NCBI GenBank assembly: GCA_016303065.1
Contig: JAEDMJ010000012.1
Span: 1-51,254 of the forward strand
Source of the DNA: Clostridiales bacterium
Lineage (GTDB): Bacteria; Bacillota; Clostridia; Oscillospirales; QAMX01
Direction of reading: 5' to 3'
Length of the DNA: 51,254 bases
Shown here: positions 32,943-42,116 of the stretch, piece after piece
How positions within the stretch are numbered: the first letter of the stretch is position 1
Layout of the letters: each line of letters begins with the position of its first letter
The notes under the pieces: generated by a model
Seen by the model: only the letters and a program-made list of their open reading frames with translations
The model's database searches: none
What the model was told of the DNA's origin: nothing
Made by a program: the position numbers and the translations under genes

Positions 32943-33722
32943 ATGAAATTTGGAGTATGCTGCGGATTTGACAAAACGGAAATGATCGCCTCTCTCGGTT
33001 ACGACTATATCGAGGGGCACGTTACGGACATCGCCGCGATGTCCGACGGAGAGTTTGACGCTCTGGCCGAAAAGCTGGACGCCTCGCCCATAAAATGCGA
33101 GGCCTGCTGCGTTCTGTTCCCGGGAAGCATTAAAGTGACCGGGCCGGATTACGACGAGAAAAAGATCGCGTCATACCTTGACGGAGCTTTTGCCAGGCTT
33201 GAACGGCTGGGCGTTGAGTCCGTCGTTTTCGGAAGCGGCGGGGCAAGACGCGTGCCGGACGGATTTGACCGGGCGAAGGCATGGCATCAGCTTGTGAAGA
33301 CCGGACGGATCCTCGACGAAAAGGCCGGGGAGCACGGGCTTTGGATCGCGCTTGAACCGCTGAACGTCAAGGAGACGAACATTCTGAACCTTCAGATGGA
33401 GTCCCTTGACCTTGTGAGGGACGTGGACAGACCCAGATTCCGCATTCTTTCGGACTTCTACCACCTGTGGCTCGGAGGTGAGGGCCGCGGAGAGGTGGCC
33501 GCCTGCCGCGGAGTTATGCAGCATACGCACATTGCCAACCCGATAGGCCGCGTCAGCCTGACTGAGAACGACGAGGTTTCCTACGACGGATTTTTTGCCG
33601 GGCTTGCAGATATCGGATACACCGGAAGACTGAGCTTTGAAGGAAATCTCAAGGACCCCGAGACGGAACTTGCGCGTACTCTGGAGATCATGAAAGCCGC
33701 TGCCCAAAAGGCGGGCATCTGA
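32943..33722 (+). CDS. Sugar phosphate isomerase/epimerase (xylose-isomerase-like TIM barrel)
   Basis: A 259-residue AP-endonuclease-2-like TIM barrel. Likely metal ligands are the Glu in IALEPLN (about residue 140), Asp and His in SDFYHLW, His in QHTHIA and Glu in LSFEGN. Members interconvert ketoses, keto-acids or inosose derivatives; the exact reaction is not predictable. It precedes pgi by 42 bases with no terminator and the DUF4432 epimerase follows, so the three look like a sugar-handling module. Confidence 0.86.
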   Translation: MKFGVCCGFDKTEMIASLGYDYIEGHVTDIAAMSDGEFDALAEKLDASPIKCEACCVLFPGSIKVTGPDYDEKKIASYLDGAFARLERLGVESVVFGSGGARRVPDGFDRAKAWHQLVKTGRILDEKAGEHGLWIALEPLNVKETNILNLQMESLDLVRDVDRPRFRILSDFYHLWLGGEGRGEVAACRGVMQHTHIANPIGRVSLTENDEVSYDGFFAGLADIGYTGRLSFEGNLKDPETELARTLEIMKAAAQKAGI

Positions 33723-33764
33723 AGAAAAAAATAAATGCTGTAAAGCAAAAGGAGATATAACAAA

Positions 33765-35087
33765 TTGTCACTCAGTGTTGATATCAGGAATGCAGAAAAC
33801 TTTGCGAAAGTCGGAGAGGTCATGGAAGAGCTCCCCGCAGCCCACGACACTCTTGTCAACGGTACCGGAGCGGGAAACGACTTTCTCGGATGGGTCAGAC
33901 TTCCTTTTGAGGTCGACCCCGGCGAACTCAGCCGCATAAAGGCCGCGGCAAAAAAGATCAGAAGCGACAGCGACGTTCTTCTCGTCATCGGCATCGGCGG
34001 AAGCTATCTCGGAGCGCGCGCGGCCATCGAATACTGCGTAAGCCCGAACTACAACCTTGTTGCAAAGGATTCCCCGAAGATCATATTTGCGGGCAACTCC
34101 CTGTCCGCCGCCCAGACCGCAGAGATTACCGCCATGCTTGACGGGTGCGACTGGTCCATAAACGTCATTTCGAAGTCCGGCACGACCACTGAGCCCGCCG
34201 TGGCGTTCCGCATTTTCAGAGGGCTGCTGGAAGAAAAATACGGCGCAGCCGAGGCGGCAAAGCGCATCTATGCGACGACCGACCGCGCCCGCGGAGCGCT
34301 CAAGACCCTTGCGAACACGCTGGGCTATGAGAGCTTCGTCATTCCGGACGACGTCGGCGGACGTTTTTCCGTGCTTACTCCCGTGGGACTGCTGCCCATT
34401 GCCTGCGCCGGGATCGATGTGGACGAGATGCTCGAAGGCGCCAGGGAGATGGCAGAGACGGCCGGAGCAAAGAGCCCGGAGAACCCCTGCTGGCGCTATG
34501 CCGCGGCGAGAAACGCCCTTTACCGCGCGGGATACACCACCGAGATCAACGCGGCCTATGAGCCGAGATACCGCTACACCGCAGAGTGGTGGAAGCAGCT
34601 TTACGGCGAGAGCGAAGGCAAGGACGGCAAGGGCATCTTCCCGGCAAGCGTCGACCTGACCGCGGACCTGCACTCCATGGGTCAGTACATTCAGCAGGGC
34701 ATGAGAAACATCTTCGAGACGGTCGTGAGCTTTGGCTCTTCCGGCGCGGACGTCACCGTTCCCTTCTCCGGGGACAACCTTGACGGTCTGAACTTCCTTG
34801 CGGGACACACTCTTGACGAGGTCAACAGCATGGCTGCGGCGGGAACCCGTCTTGCCCATGTTGACGGCGGAGTTCCGAACATCGGCGTTTCCGTGGACAG
34901 ACCCTGCGCCCGAAGCTTCGGCGAGCTTGTTTACTTCTTCGAGTTTTCGTGCGGACTTTCCGGATACCTTCTGGACGTCAACCCCTTCAACCAGCCGGGC
35001 GTCGAGGCATATAAAGTCAATATGTACGCCCTTATCGGCAAGCCCGGATACGAAGAGCGCCGCGCCGAGCTGGAGAAGAGACTCTAA
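33765..35087 (+). CDS. pgi: Glucose-6-phosphate isomerase
   Basis: A 440-residue glycolytic enzyme interconverting glucose 6-phosphate and fructose 6-phosphate. Signatures are VIGIGGSYLGARAAIEY, VISKSGTTTEPAVAFR, the VGGRFSVLTPVGLLPIA block (pgi signature 1 region) and the catalytic His/Glu region near SMGQYIQQG and HTLDEVNSMA. The length is that of the shorter Firmicute form. The start codon is TTG, placed well behind AAAAGGAGAT, and codon use suggests strong expression. Confidence 0.96.
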   Translation: MSLSVDIRNAENFAKVGEVMEELPAAHDTLVNGTGAGNDFLGWVRLPFEVDPGELSRIKAAAKKIRSDSDVLLVIGIGGSYLGARAAIEYCVSPNYNLVAKDSPKIIFAGNSLSAAQTAEITAMLDGCDWSINVISKSGTTTEPAVAFRIFRGLLEEKYGAAEAAKRIYATTDRARGALKTLANTLGYESFVIPDDVGGRFSVLTPVGLLPIACAGIDVDEMLEGAREMAETAGAKSPENPCWRYAAARNALYRAGYTTEINAAYEPRYRYTAEWWKQLYGESEGKDGKGIFPASVDLTADLHSMGQYIQQGMRNIFETVVSFGSSGADVTVPFSGDNLDGLNFLAGHTLDEVNSMAAAGTRLAHVDGGVPNIGVSVDRPCARSFGELVYFFEFSCGLSGYLLDVNPFNQPGVEAYKVNMYALIGKPGYEERRAELEKRL

Positions 35088-35113
35088 ATTCAAAAGCACA
35101 TTCGGAGGATAAA

Positions 35114-36145
35114 ATGGCAAAACTTTTTGGAAGAGAATATACCAGAAACGAATTTCTGATGTATTCGGGAAATCCGTCCAATTTTGCTGGCGTCACGCCG
35201 GTCGAGTATGCCGACGGAAAAGCGAAGGGCACAAAAGCCCTGATATTCCGCACGGGCTCGGGATTTGAGTTCACCGTGACTCCGGACAAATGCCTCGACA
35301 TCCGTTCGCTGAGATACCGCGGAGTGACGCTTTCTCAGCAGTCGAAAAACGGACTCACCGGAAACGTATGGGGGCAGCCCATCCCCGGAAACTTTTCATC
35401 GTCCGTGTCCGGAGGAATGCTTTTCACGTCGGGTCTTCTGAACGCCGGACCGGAGAGCACCGAGGCCGACGGAACATTTCACCAGTGCCACGGAAATATC
35501 GGGATCACCCCTGCGGAGAACCTCTGTGCCAGAGCTTACTGGGAAGGTGACGAATATCTCCTTGAGGCCAGCGGAACCATGCGCGAGAGCGGACTGTTCA
35601 GGCAGAACCTCATGCTTACAAGAAGAATCACAACCCGTCTCGGATCGGACGAGCTGGAGATCTGCGATACGCTTGAGAACCTCTCCGGCATTCCGGAGGA
35701 GTTTTGTCTCCTCTACCACTTCAATTTCGGATTTCCGTTTTTAAGCGAGGCGCTCAGGGTGAACTTCGGCGCCAACGAATGCCAGCCCAGAACGCCCCAG
35801 GCAGCGGCCGGTCTTGCCGAATCGGAAAAGATGATACATCCCGAGCACGACTTCTTTGAGCACGTGTTCTTCAGAAAGATGGTCCCGGACGCAGAAGGCA
35901 TGTGCCATGTGACGGCAGAAAACCCGGCCCTTGGCATCGGCGCCGAGATATCGTACGAGGCGGAGAACCTTCCGAACCTCTGCCAGTGGAAATCCATGCG
36001 CGCGGGCGACTATGCGCTCGGTATCGAGCCGGCGAATATGTATATCATGGGCCGCGCCGCAGAGAGAGAGAACGGAACGCTCCCCGTGCTCGGTGCATAT
36101 GAGAAGAAGACCTACCGTCTGAAAGTCAGAGCATATACGCTTTAA
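35114..36145 (+). CDS. DUF4432 aldose-epimerase-like protein
   Basis: A 343-residue protein of the galactose-mutarotase-like superfamily, matching DUF4432. Recognisable segments are FRTGSGFEFTVTPDKCLDI near the start, GGMLFTSGLLNAGP, HGNIGITPAE, LYHFNFGFPFLSE and the closing LGIEPANMYIMGR, with Glu as a likely catalytic base. It probably acts on a free or phosphorylated sugar anomer. It lies 26 bases after pgi behind TCGGAGGAT and ends at a terminator, closing the sugar module. Confidence 0.88.
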   Translation: MAKLFGREYTRNEFLMYSGNPSNFAGVTPVEYADGKAKGTKALIFRTGSGFEFTVTPDKCLDIRSLRYRGVTLSQQSKNGLTGNVWGQPIPGNFSSSVSGGMLFTSGLLNAGPESTEADGTFHQCHGNIGITPAENLCARAYWEGDEYLLEASGTMRESGLFRQNLMLTRRITTRLGSDELEICDTLENLSGIPEEFCLLYHFNFGFPFLSEALRVNFGANECQPRTPQAAAGLAESEKMIHPEHDFFEHVFFRKMVPDAEGMCHVTAENPALGIGAEISYEAENLPNLCQWKSMRAGDYALGIEPANMYIMGRAAERENGTLPVLGAYEKKTYRLKVRAYTL

Positions 36146-36153
36146 ATCTGCAT

Positions 36154-36213
36154 AAAAAACGCCGTCTTTCTACACGAAACGCACATTGATGTGCGGGAAG
36201 GACGGTGTTTTTT
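36154..36213 (+). terminator. Terminator after the sugar module
   Basis: AAAAAACGCCGTC pairs with GACGGTGTTTTTT as an outer stem, with an inner GCACAT-TG-ATGTGC hairpin at 36181-36194, giving a two-tier structure ending in T residues. Confidence 0.75.
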
Positions 36214-36238
36214 CGTGTTTTTTTACGGCACATTGTGC

Positions 36239-36267
36239 TTGCGGAGCGGCGGAAGATATGGTATACT
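36239..36267 (+). promoter_or_regulatory. Sigma-A promoter of the sulfotransferase-like gene
   Basis: TTGCGG (36239-36244), 17-base spacer and TATACT (36262-36267), 39 bases before the start codon. Confidence 0.65.
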
Positions 36268-36306
36268 GTCCCAGTCAAACATATTACTGTCTGAGATTTT
36301 GAGGTT

Positions 36307-37032
36307 ATGGAAATGCTTATTACAGTTATCGGCCGCGGCCATTCCGGAACGCGCGCCATGTCGCACACGCTTTCAAAGAGCGGAGTCTGGATGGGAGAAC
36401 CGCTGAACGGTTCGGGAGATCTTGTGCCTCCGGAGAGCATGTATGAGGCCTGCCGAGAATTTGCAAAATATGTGAGCTATTCCGGTGGAATGAAATGGGA
36501 TTTTTCAAGAGTGCTTGAGATGGACCCGACGCCGAGATTCCGAGCGCTCATTGCCGACTATCTGCACAGTGTTCTTGACAGCGATGCGCCCATAAAGGGC
36601 TGGAAAATACCGGAGACAACGCTTGTATACCCCTGGATATTAAAGCTTTTTCCGGACGCTTACTATATACACTGGATCCGCGATCCGAGGGACGGGATTC
36701 TTTCGGGACACATGACGGATGATCTCAATGACTTTGGAATTGAATACGACAAGACAGACAATATACGCCGCAACAGGGCGATAAGCTGGAAATATCAGCG
36801 GGAGCTTACCGAGGCGACGCCCATGCCCGCAAAAGCCGTTTCCGTTCGTTTTGAGGACATGGTTTTCAAACAGGACGAAACGCTTGCGCGGCTTGAAAAA
36901 TTCCTCGGAATTCCCCTTGCAAAGATCGAAATGCGCCGTGATCCGGTGGGACGCTATCTTTCCGATGAGGGAGAACACGATTTTGACTTTTTCCGTGAGG
37001 ACCTCATAAAGAACGGATACGAAGTACGCTGA
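36307..37032 (+). CDS. Sulfotransferase-like P-loop protein
   Basis: A 241-residue protein resembling PAPS-dependent sulfotransferases. The 5-prime-phosphosulfate loop is GRGHSGTRAM (about residues 9-18) and the 3-prime-phosphate motif is HWIRDPRDGILSGH (about 119-132). A C-terminal VRFEDMVF..ARLEKFLGIPL follows the usual pattern. Enzymes of this group sulfate carbohydrates, lipids or small molecules; the acceptor is unknown. The gene stands alone between its own promoter and a strong terminator. An alternative start two codons downstream is possible. Confidence 0.83.
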   Translation: MEMLITVIGRGHSGTRAMSHTLSKSGVWMGEPLNGSGDLVPPESMYEACREFAKYVSYSGGMKWDFSRVLEMDPTPRFRALIADYLHSVLDSDAPIKGWKIPETTLVYPWILKLFPDAYYIHWIRDPRDGILSGHMTDDLNDFGIEYDKTDNIRRNRAISWKYQRELTEATPMPAKAVSVRFEDMVFKQDETLARLEKFLGIPLAKIEMRRDPVGRYLSDEGEHDFDFFREDLIKNGYEVR

Positions 37033-37053
37033 ATTTCCGGAAGAGTGAAAATT

Positions 37054-37104
37054 AAAAAACACCCGGTCCGTGAAGGTGGGGGGAGTACGGACCGGGTGTT
37101 TTTT
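37054..37104. terminator. Bidirectional terminator between the sulfotransferase gene and accA
   Basis: An 18-base perfect stem, AAAAAACACCCGGTCCGT (37054-37071) with its complement at 37087-37104, and a 15-base purine-rich loop. A- and T-tracts at both ends serve both convergent transcripts. Confidence 0.93.
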
Positions 37105-37131
37105 TATATCGAATGTGAGATGTAAGCTTTG

Positions 37132-37944
37132 TTATAGGGCGGTTCCGCAGGTCACGCCGTCTTCTTCGTAGATGCCGAATTTCCTGAACCGGTTATAGCG
37201 TTCTGTTAAAAGCTTTTCACGGCTGAGACTGCGAAGAGCTTTTATATCGGATGACATACGCCGGCCGATGTCGCGGCACATTGAATCAAAATCCGCAAAG
37301 GTTTCGCTGAAGACTTTTTCGGCGACGCCGAATTTGTACATGTCCTGAGCGGTGATGCGGAGCGCGTCCGCGGCATCGGAAACGCGGGAGGCGTCCTTCC
37401 AGAGGATGCTGGCGCAGCCTTCGGGGGAGATGACGGAATAGCAGGCGTTTTCAAGCATATACACGCGGTCGGTGGTGCACAGGGCGAGAGCTCCGCCGCT
37501 TCCGCCTTCGCCGATGACGATGCTGAGCGTGGGGGTACGCAGGCGGGTGAGCTCAAGAATGTTCTCGGCGATTGCCTGCCCCTGACCGCGCTCTTCGGCT
37601 TCGGCTCCGCAGTAGGCTCCGAGGGTGTCGACAATGCAGACGACGGGGCGGTTGAACTTTTCCGCCTCCTTCATAAGGCGGAGCGCCTTCCGGTAGCCCT
37701 CGGGCTGGGGGCAGCCGAAGTGGTTGCGCATACGGCTGTTGATGTCCTTGCCCTTTTCTATGGCGATGTATGTGACGGGTGCTTTGTCAAGAAAACCGAT
37801 CCCAGCGGTGATGGCGGTATCGTTTCCGTAGCGGCGGTCGCCGGAAAGCTCGACGCGGTCGGTAAAGAGCCTTGAGATATAGTCTGCGGCTGTGGGACGG
37901 CTGCTCGAACGGACTGCCTTGAGTTTTTCATATGCGGTCATCAT
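37132..37944 (-). CDS. accA: Acetyl-CoA carboxylase carboxyltransferase subunit alpha
   Basis: A 270-residue subunit of the carboxyltransferase that moves CO2 from biotin to acetyl-CoA, making malonyl-CoA. Typical segments are GDRRYGNDTAITAGIGFLD, NFGCPQPEGYRKA-like NHFGCPQPEGYRKALRLM, and GEGGSGGALAL with the oxyanion-type glycines. It is somewhat shorter at the N-terminus than the E. coli subunit, as usual in Firmicutes. Its ATG overlaps the accD stop, and it is the last gene of the fatty-acid operon. Confidence 0.95.
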   Translation of the reverse strand: MMTAYEKLKAVRSSSRPTAADYISRLFTDRVELSGDRRYGNDTAITAGIGFLDKAPVTYIAIEKGKDINSRMRNHFGCPQPEGYRKALRLMKEAEKFNRPVVCIVDTLGAYCGAEAEERGQGQAIAENILELTRLRTPTLSIVIGEGGSGGALALCTTDRVYMLENACYSVISPEGCASILWKDASRVSDAADALRITAQDMYKFGVAEKVFSETFADFDSMCRDIGRRMSSDIKALRSLSREKLLTERYNRFRKFGIYEEDGVTCGTAL

Positions 37945-38774
37945 ATGGCTTCTCCAGTAAATCTGATGGAATGCTGTCTCAGAAGAGTTGCAAGGATGCT
38001 GCGCTGTTCGTTCCGGGGGACGATCTTGTCGATGAAGCCGTGTTCGCAGACGAACTCAGCGCTTTGGAAATTTGAAGGAAGAGTTGTCTTTGTGGTCTGT
38101 TCCACAACCCGCCTTCCGGCGAAACCGACCGTGGCGCCGGGCTCGGCAAGGATTATGTCTCCCTGCATTGCGAAGGACGCCGTGACGCCGCCGGTGGTGG
38201 GGTTCGTCAGAACAGAGATATACAGGTTTCCGGAGGAGGAGTGTTTTCCGACTGCGGCGGAGACCTTTGCCATCTGCATGAGGCTCAGGATGCCCTCCTG
38301 CATTCTTGCGCCGCCGGAAGCGGCGAAACCGATGACGGGGAGGTGTTTCTTCTCTGCGTACTCAAAGGTGCGCGTTATCTTTTCGCCGACGACGGAGCCC
38401 ATGCTGGCCATTATAAAGCGTGAATCCATGACGAATACGGCGCAGGGCATCCCTTCAATCTTTGCGGCGCCGCAGAGAACCGCGTTGTCTTCGCCCGTGG
38501 TTTTTTCGGCTTTTTCGAGCTTTTCGGAATAGCCGGGAAAGTCCAGAAAGTTCACGCTTTTAAGCCCGCGGGCCAGCTCCGAAAAGCTGCCTTTATCGGT
38601 CACGAGGGCGATCCTTTCCCGGGGGGTTATCTGGAGGTATTTTCCGCATTCTGGGCAAATGTACAGGTTGCCGGAAAGCGTGCTTGCAGAAAGCTCAGCC
38701 TTGCAGAAGCTGCAGGTGCGCTTTTGCTCCGGCGCGTTTTTTGCGCCGCGGGAGAAAAGAGAAGAAAGAAACAT
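37941..38774 (-). CDS. accD: Acetyl-CoA carboxylase carboxyltransferase subunit beta
   Basis: A 277-residue partner of AccA. An N-terminal zinc ribbon is formed by Cys21, Cys24, Cys40 and Cys43 (CSFC and CPEC). The crotonase-like core follows with GFAASGGARMQEG, LTNPTTGGVTASFA and GFAGRRVVEQT. The chosen start MFLSSLFSRG lies just after the fabZ stop with GAGGACAAG upstream; the longer frame overlaps fabZ. The biotin subunits accB and accC, often between fabF and accD in Clostridia, are missing from this operon. Confidence 0.95.
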   Translation of the reverse strand: MFLSSLFSRGAKNAPEQKRTCSFCKAELSASTLSGNLYICPECGKYLQITPRERIALVTDKGSFSELARGLKSVNFLDFPGYSEKLEKAEKTTGEDNAVLCGAAKIEGMPCAVFVMDSRFIMASMGSVVGEKITRTFEYAEKKHLPVIGFAASGGARMQEGILSLMQMAKVSAAVGKHSSSGNLYISVLTNPTTGGVTASFAMQGDIILAEPGATVGFAGRRVVEQTTKTTLPSNFQSAEFVCEHGFIDKIVPRNEQRSILATLLRQHSIRFTGEAI

Positions 38775-38776
38775 TG

Positions 38777-39208
38777 TCACTTGTCCTCGTTTTGTTTGTC
38801 GATTACCGCGAAAGAGAACTGTGCGCTGACGCAAAGCCTGCCCCTTGCGTGTACTTCGCCTTCTGCGCGGTAGAAAACTCCTTTATGCGCGGTCAGAACG
38901 CAGCGGGTCTCAACGGTGTCGCCGGGGCGGACGGGGTTTTTGAACTTTACTCTGTCCAAACCGGTGAGAAGGGCGGTGGAGCCTGCGGCGCTTTCGCGGA
39001 GGAGCACGCAGGCGGATTGAGCCAGTATTTCACAGAGTATGACTCCGGGGACGATCGGATCTCCGGGAAAATGCCCGTCAAGGAAGAATTCGTCGCCGCG
39101 GATCAGGCGCTTGGCGTATGCCGCGCCGTCGGGACCGATTTCGGCGCTGTCCAAAAGCAGCATCGTATCCCTGTGCGGAAGCACTTTTTCAAGCTCGGCA
39201 CGGTTCAT
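38777..39208 (-). CDS. fabZ: 3-hydroxyacyl-ACP dehydratase
   Basis: A 143-residue hot-dog-fold dehydratase of type II fatty acid synthesis that removes water from 3-hydroxyacyl-ACP. The family start LPHRDTMLLLD is present, then the catalytic His46 in GHFPGDPIVPGVI and Glu60 in CEILAQ. The length is normal. The ATG overlaps the fabF stop by four bases. As the operon lacks fabA or a FabM-type isomerase, unsaturated fatty acid formation, if any, must use another route. Confidence 0.95.
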   Translation of the reverse strand: MNRAELEKVLPHRDTMLLLDSAEIGPDGAAYAKRLIRGDEFFLDGHFPGDPIVPGVILCEILAQSACVLLRESAAGSTALLTGLDRVKFKNPVRPGDTVETRCVLTAHKGVFYRAEGEVHARGRLCVSAQFSFAVIDKQNEDK

Positions 39209-40434
39209 TCGCTCACCTTCTTAAACGCAAGGCAGGCGTTGTGTCCGCCGAAGCCGAGGGAAGTGGAAATGGCGACGGTCGGATCGGCCTTGACGGCTTT
39301 GTTGGGGGTGTAGTCCAGGTCGCACTGGGGATCCGGACACTCAAGATGGACCGTCGGCGGGATGACGCCTTCCTTAAGAGCCATGACTGCGGCGATGGCC
39401 TCTGCCGCGCCTGCCGCACCGAGCATATGTCCGGTCATCGACTTTGTGGAGCTTATACGGAGCTTTTTCGCGTCTTCACCGAAGGCCTTCTTGAGCGCGG
39501 AGGTTTCGGTGAGATCGTTGAGCTGTGTGCCGGTGCCGTGGGCGTTGACATACATCTTTTCACAGCTGTACTCGACGCCGGAGAGGGACTCGAGGATGGC
39601 GCGGGCGATCTGCACGCCGTCGGGGCTGGGGCTTGTGACATGGTATGCGTCGCAGGTGGCGCCGTAGCCGACGATCTCGGCATAGATCCTTGCGCCGCGG
39701 CTGACGGCGTGCTCATATTCCTCAAGGATGAGAACCGCGGAGCCTTCGCCGAGCACGAAGCCGGCGCGGCGGCTGTCGAAGGGGACGCAGGCGCAGTTCG
39801 GATCCGCTTCCTGTGTAAGCGCGGTGCAGTTGATAAATCCGGCGGTCGTCAGCGGGTTTATGGCGGCTTCGCTGCCTCCGGCGATGGCGGCGGTGAGATA
39901 TCCGTCCTTTATGGCGCGGTAAGCCTCGCCGATGGCGGTGCTGCCTGTGGCGCAGGCGGTGGAGAGGCAGAGGGTGTTTCCGTGGGCTCCGTGGCGTATT
40001 GCCAGCTGTCCTGCGGCAATGTTGATTATCATTTTCGGAACGAAGAGTGCGTTTACAAATCTGGCGCCCTTTGTTTCAAGCGCGCGGTCGTTTTCACAGA
40101 GAGTCTGGATGCCGCCGACTCCGGAACCCATATAGACGCCGAAGCGATCCGGGTCAACGTTTCCGGCAAGTCCGCTGTCGCGCATTGCCTCGTCGGAGGC
40201 GCACATTGCGTATTGGACGAAAGGATCGGTGCGGTAGGCGGTGGATTTGTCAAGCATGGTCTTTGCGTCAAAGTTTTTGACCTCGGCGGCGACATGGCAG
40301 CGGGATTCGGCCGGATCGAATTTGGTGATGGGGCCGATGCCGCATTCGCCGTTTTTAAGAGCGTTCCAGAAGGTGTCCTTATCGTTTCCCAGCGGCGTGA
40401 TCGCGCCGATGCCGGTGATAGCAACTCTGTTCAT
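39205..40434 (-). CDS. fabF: 3-oxoacyl-ACP synthase II
   Basis: A 409-residue condensing enzyme extending acyl-ACP by malonyl-ACP. The catalytic triad is clear: Cys161 (STACATGS), His299 (NAHGTGT) and His336 (MTGHMLGAAG). The end GFGGHNACLAFKK is typical. It lies 36 bases after fabG, with AAAGGAAA before the ATG, and overlaps fabZ. It is the only elongating synthase in the cluster, so it probably handles all chain lengths after FabH. Confidence 0.96.
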   Translation of the reverse strand: MNRVAITGIGAITPLGNDKDTFWNALKNGECGIGPITKFDPAESRCHVAAEVKNFDAKTMLDKSTAYRTDPFVQYAMCASDEAMRDSGLAGNVDPDRFGVYMGSGVGGIQTLCENDRALETKGARFVNALFVPKMIINIAAGQLAIRHGAHGNTLCLSTACATGSTAIGEAYRAIKDGYLTAAIAGGSEAAINPLTTAGFINCTALTQEADPNCACVPFDSRRAGFVLGEGSAVLILEEYEHAVSRGARIYAEIVGYGATCDAYHVTSPSPDGVQIARAILESLSGVEYSCEKMYVNAHGTGTQLNDLTETSALKKAFGEDAKKLRISSTKSMTGHMLGAAGAAEAIAAVMALKEGVIPPTVHLECPDPQCDLDYTPNKAVKADPTVAISTSLGFGGHNACLAFKKVSE

Positions 40435-40470
40435 GGGGTGAATTTCCTTTCTTGAAAGGGAAAGATTTGT

Positions 40471-41208
40471 TCAGCGGCAGGTGAGTCCGCCGTCGGCGGT
40501 GAAGACCGAGCCGGTGATGCAGGCGGCGTCGTCCCCTGCGAGGTATACGGCCAGCGAGGCGATCTCTTCGGGGCGGGCAAAGCGGCGGATGGGAATACTT
40601 TTCAGGATCTCGTCCGAAGCTGCGAATGCGGCGGTCATGTCAGTTTCGACAAAACCGGGGGCGATAGCGTTGCAGGTGATGTTTCTCGGTCCGAGTTCTT
40701 TGGCAATGCTCTTTGTAAGGGCGATCACGCCGGCTTTCGAGGCGGAGTAGTTTGCCTGTCCTGCGTTTCCGATGATGCCGGAGACGGAGCTGATGTTGAT
40801 AATGCGGCCGCTTCTTTTCCGGCAGAAGATCGGATAGACCTGCTTTATGGTGTTGAACGTGCCATAGAGATTTGTTTTGACAACGCGGTCAAACTCTTCG
40901 GGCTTCATGGAGAGGAGCAGCTTGTCGCAGGTCACTCCGGCGTTGTTGACAAGAATGTCGACAGTGCCGAACTCTGCAATGATTTTTTCAAAAGCCGCTT
41001 TGACTTCGTCAAAGTCCGATACGTCGCAGATGTATTTTTCGCATCTGACGCCCGCAGCGCCGGCTTCTTCCCGGGTCGCCGCAGCTTCTTCGGAGTCCCG
41101 GCGGCAGAGGAAGGCCACGTCGGCTCCGGCTTTTGCAAATGAAATACAGAGGGCTCTGCCGATTCCGCGGGAGCCTCCGGTCACGACGGCGACTTTACCG
41201 TTCAGCAT
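40471..41208 (-). CDS. fabG: 3-oxoacyl-ACP reductase
   Basis: A 245-residue short-chain dehydrogenase reducing 3-oxoacyl-ACP with NADPH. The cofactor loop TGGSRGIGRAL is at residues 10-20, NNAG at about 88-91, and the catalytic residues are Ser141, Tyr154 and Lys158 (YSASK). The end CITGSVFTADGGLTCR is a close family match. The ATG lies inside the 3-prime end of fabD, so translation is coupled. Confidence 0.96.
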   Translation of the reverse strand: MLNGKVAVVTGGSRGIGRALCISFAKAGADVAFLCRRDSEEAAATREEAGAAGVRCEKYICDVSDFDEVKAAFEKIIAEFGTVDILVNNAGVTCDKLLLSMKPEEFDRVVKTNLYGTFNTIKQVYPIFCRKRSGRIINISSVSGIIGNAGQANYSASKAGVIALTKSIAKELGPRNITCNAIAPGFVETDMTAAFAASDEILKSIPIRRFARPEEIASLAVYLAGDDAACITGSVFTADGGLTCR

Positions 41209-42116
41209 GCGAGGACCTCCTTTGCGGCGGCCTCGGCCTGTTCCGGAGTTTCGACCGGGAAGACCCTTGCTCCGGGAACGATTTTCGCCACGAGCTTGGA
41301 AAGCACCGTCCCGACGCCGGTTTCGATAAAGGTGTCGACTCCTTTTTCGGCCATGCTGCGCACCGTTTCCTCCCAGCGCACCGGGTGGTCGATCTGGGCC
41401 GCAAGCGAAAGCGCGGGAGCTGCGTCATAGGGACGGGCCGTCAGATTTGCATAGACCGGAATTTCGGGGAGAACCGTCTCCGCCGATTTCAGAAATTCGC
41501 TGAAGTCTGCGGCGGCTGCGCTCATAAAGGGCGAGTGAAAAGCTCCGCTGACGTTGAGCGGCATGACCCTTCCGCCGGCCGCGCGGAAATCCTCGTTTGC
41601 GGCGGCAAGATCGGCTTTTTCGCCGGAGACGACCAGCTGTCCGGGAGAGTTGTAGTTCACGGGGTAGAGCTTGTGTCTGGCGCAGATCTCTTCGACGGTC
41701 TCGTTGGAGAGCTTCACAACGGCGGCCATTCCCGCGTCGTGCTTTTTTGCCTCGCGGCCCATGAGCCTTCCGCGTTCGGTGACGATGCGGAAGCCCTCGT
41801 CAAAGGAGAACGCTCCGGCAAAAGCCAGCGCGGGTATTTCGCCGAGGCTGAACCCTGCGGCGCAGGCGGGGGAAACGCCGAGCTTTTTCATGTAAAGAGC
41901 GGCGGCAAGATCCGCAAGATAGAGGCAGGGCTGTGTGTTTTCGGTTTGTTTCAGAATTTCCGGATCCTCTGCGGAAAGCTGGGCAAGGGTTCCGGGGCGC
42001 GCTGCTTCGGCGCGGTCAAAGATCCCGGAAATCACGCTGTCGCTTTTTGCGAAGTTCAGTCCCATGCCGGAGTGCTGGGCGCCCTGACCGGAGAAAATGA
42101 ATGCTGTCACAGACAT
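41202..42116 (-). CDS. fabD: Malonyl-CoA-ACP transacylase
   Basis: A 304-residue transacylase moving malonyl from CoA to ACP. It begins MSVTAFIFSGQGAQ; the nucleophile Ser90 is in GFSLGE, where the family usually has GHSLGE, and the late GAFHSPFM supplies the catalytic His. The start at 42116 follows AAAGGAGC and overlaps the fabK end by ten bases; the longer frame upstream is a shadow of fabK. The His to Phe change beside the nucleophile is a tolerated variant position. Confidence 0.94.
   Translation of the reverse strand: MSVTAFIFSGQGAQHSGMGLNFAKSDSVISGIFDRAEAARPGTLAQLSAEDPEILKQTENTQPCLYLADLAAALYMKKLGVSPACAAGFSLGEIPALAFAGAFSFDEGFRIVTERGRLMGREAKKHDAGMAAVVKLSNETVEEICARHKLYPVNYNSPGQLVVSGEKADLAAANEDFRAAGGRVMPLNVSGAFHSPFMSAAAADFSEFLKSAETVLPEIPVYANLTARPYDAAPALSLAAQIDHPVRWEETVRSMAEKGVDTFIETGVGTVLSKLVAKIVPGARVFPVETPEQAEAAAKEVLAC

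Noticed and set aside
33768..35120. 450-codon minus-strand open frame opposite pgi
   Set aside because: It mirrors the full pgi gene, which has strong family signatures; the opposite frame has no domain and results from third-position GC bias.
39118..40455. Long plus-strand open frame opposite fabF
   Set aside because: It is an antisense shadow of fabF with all catalytic residues in the minus-strand reading.
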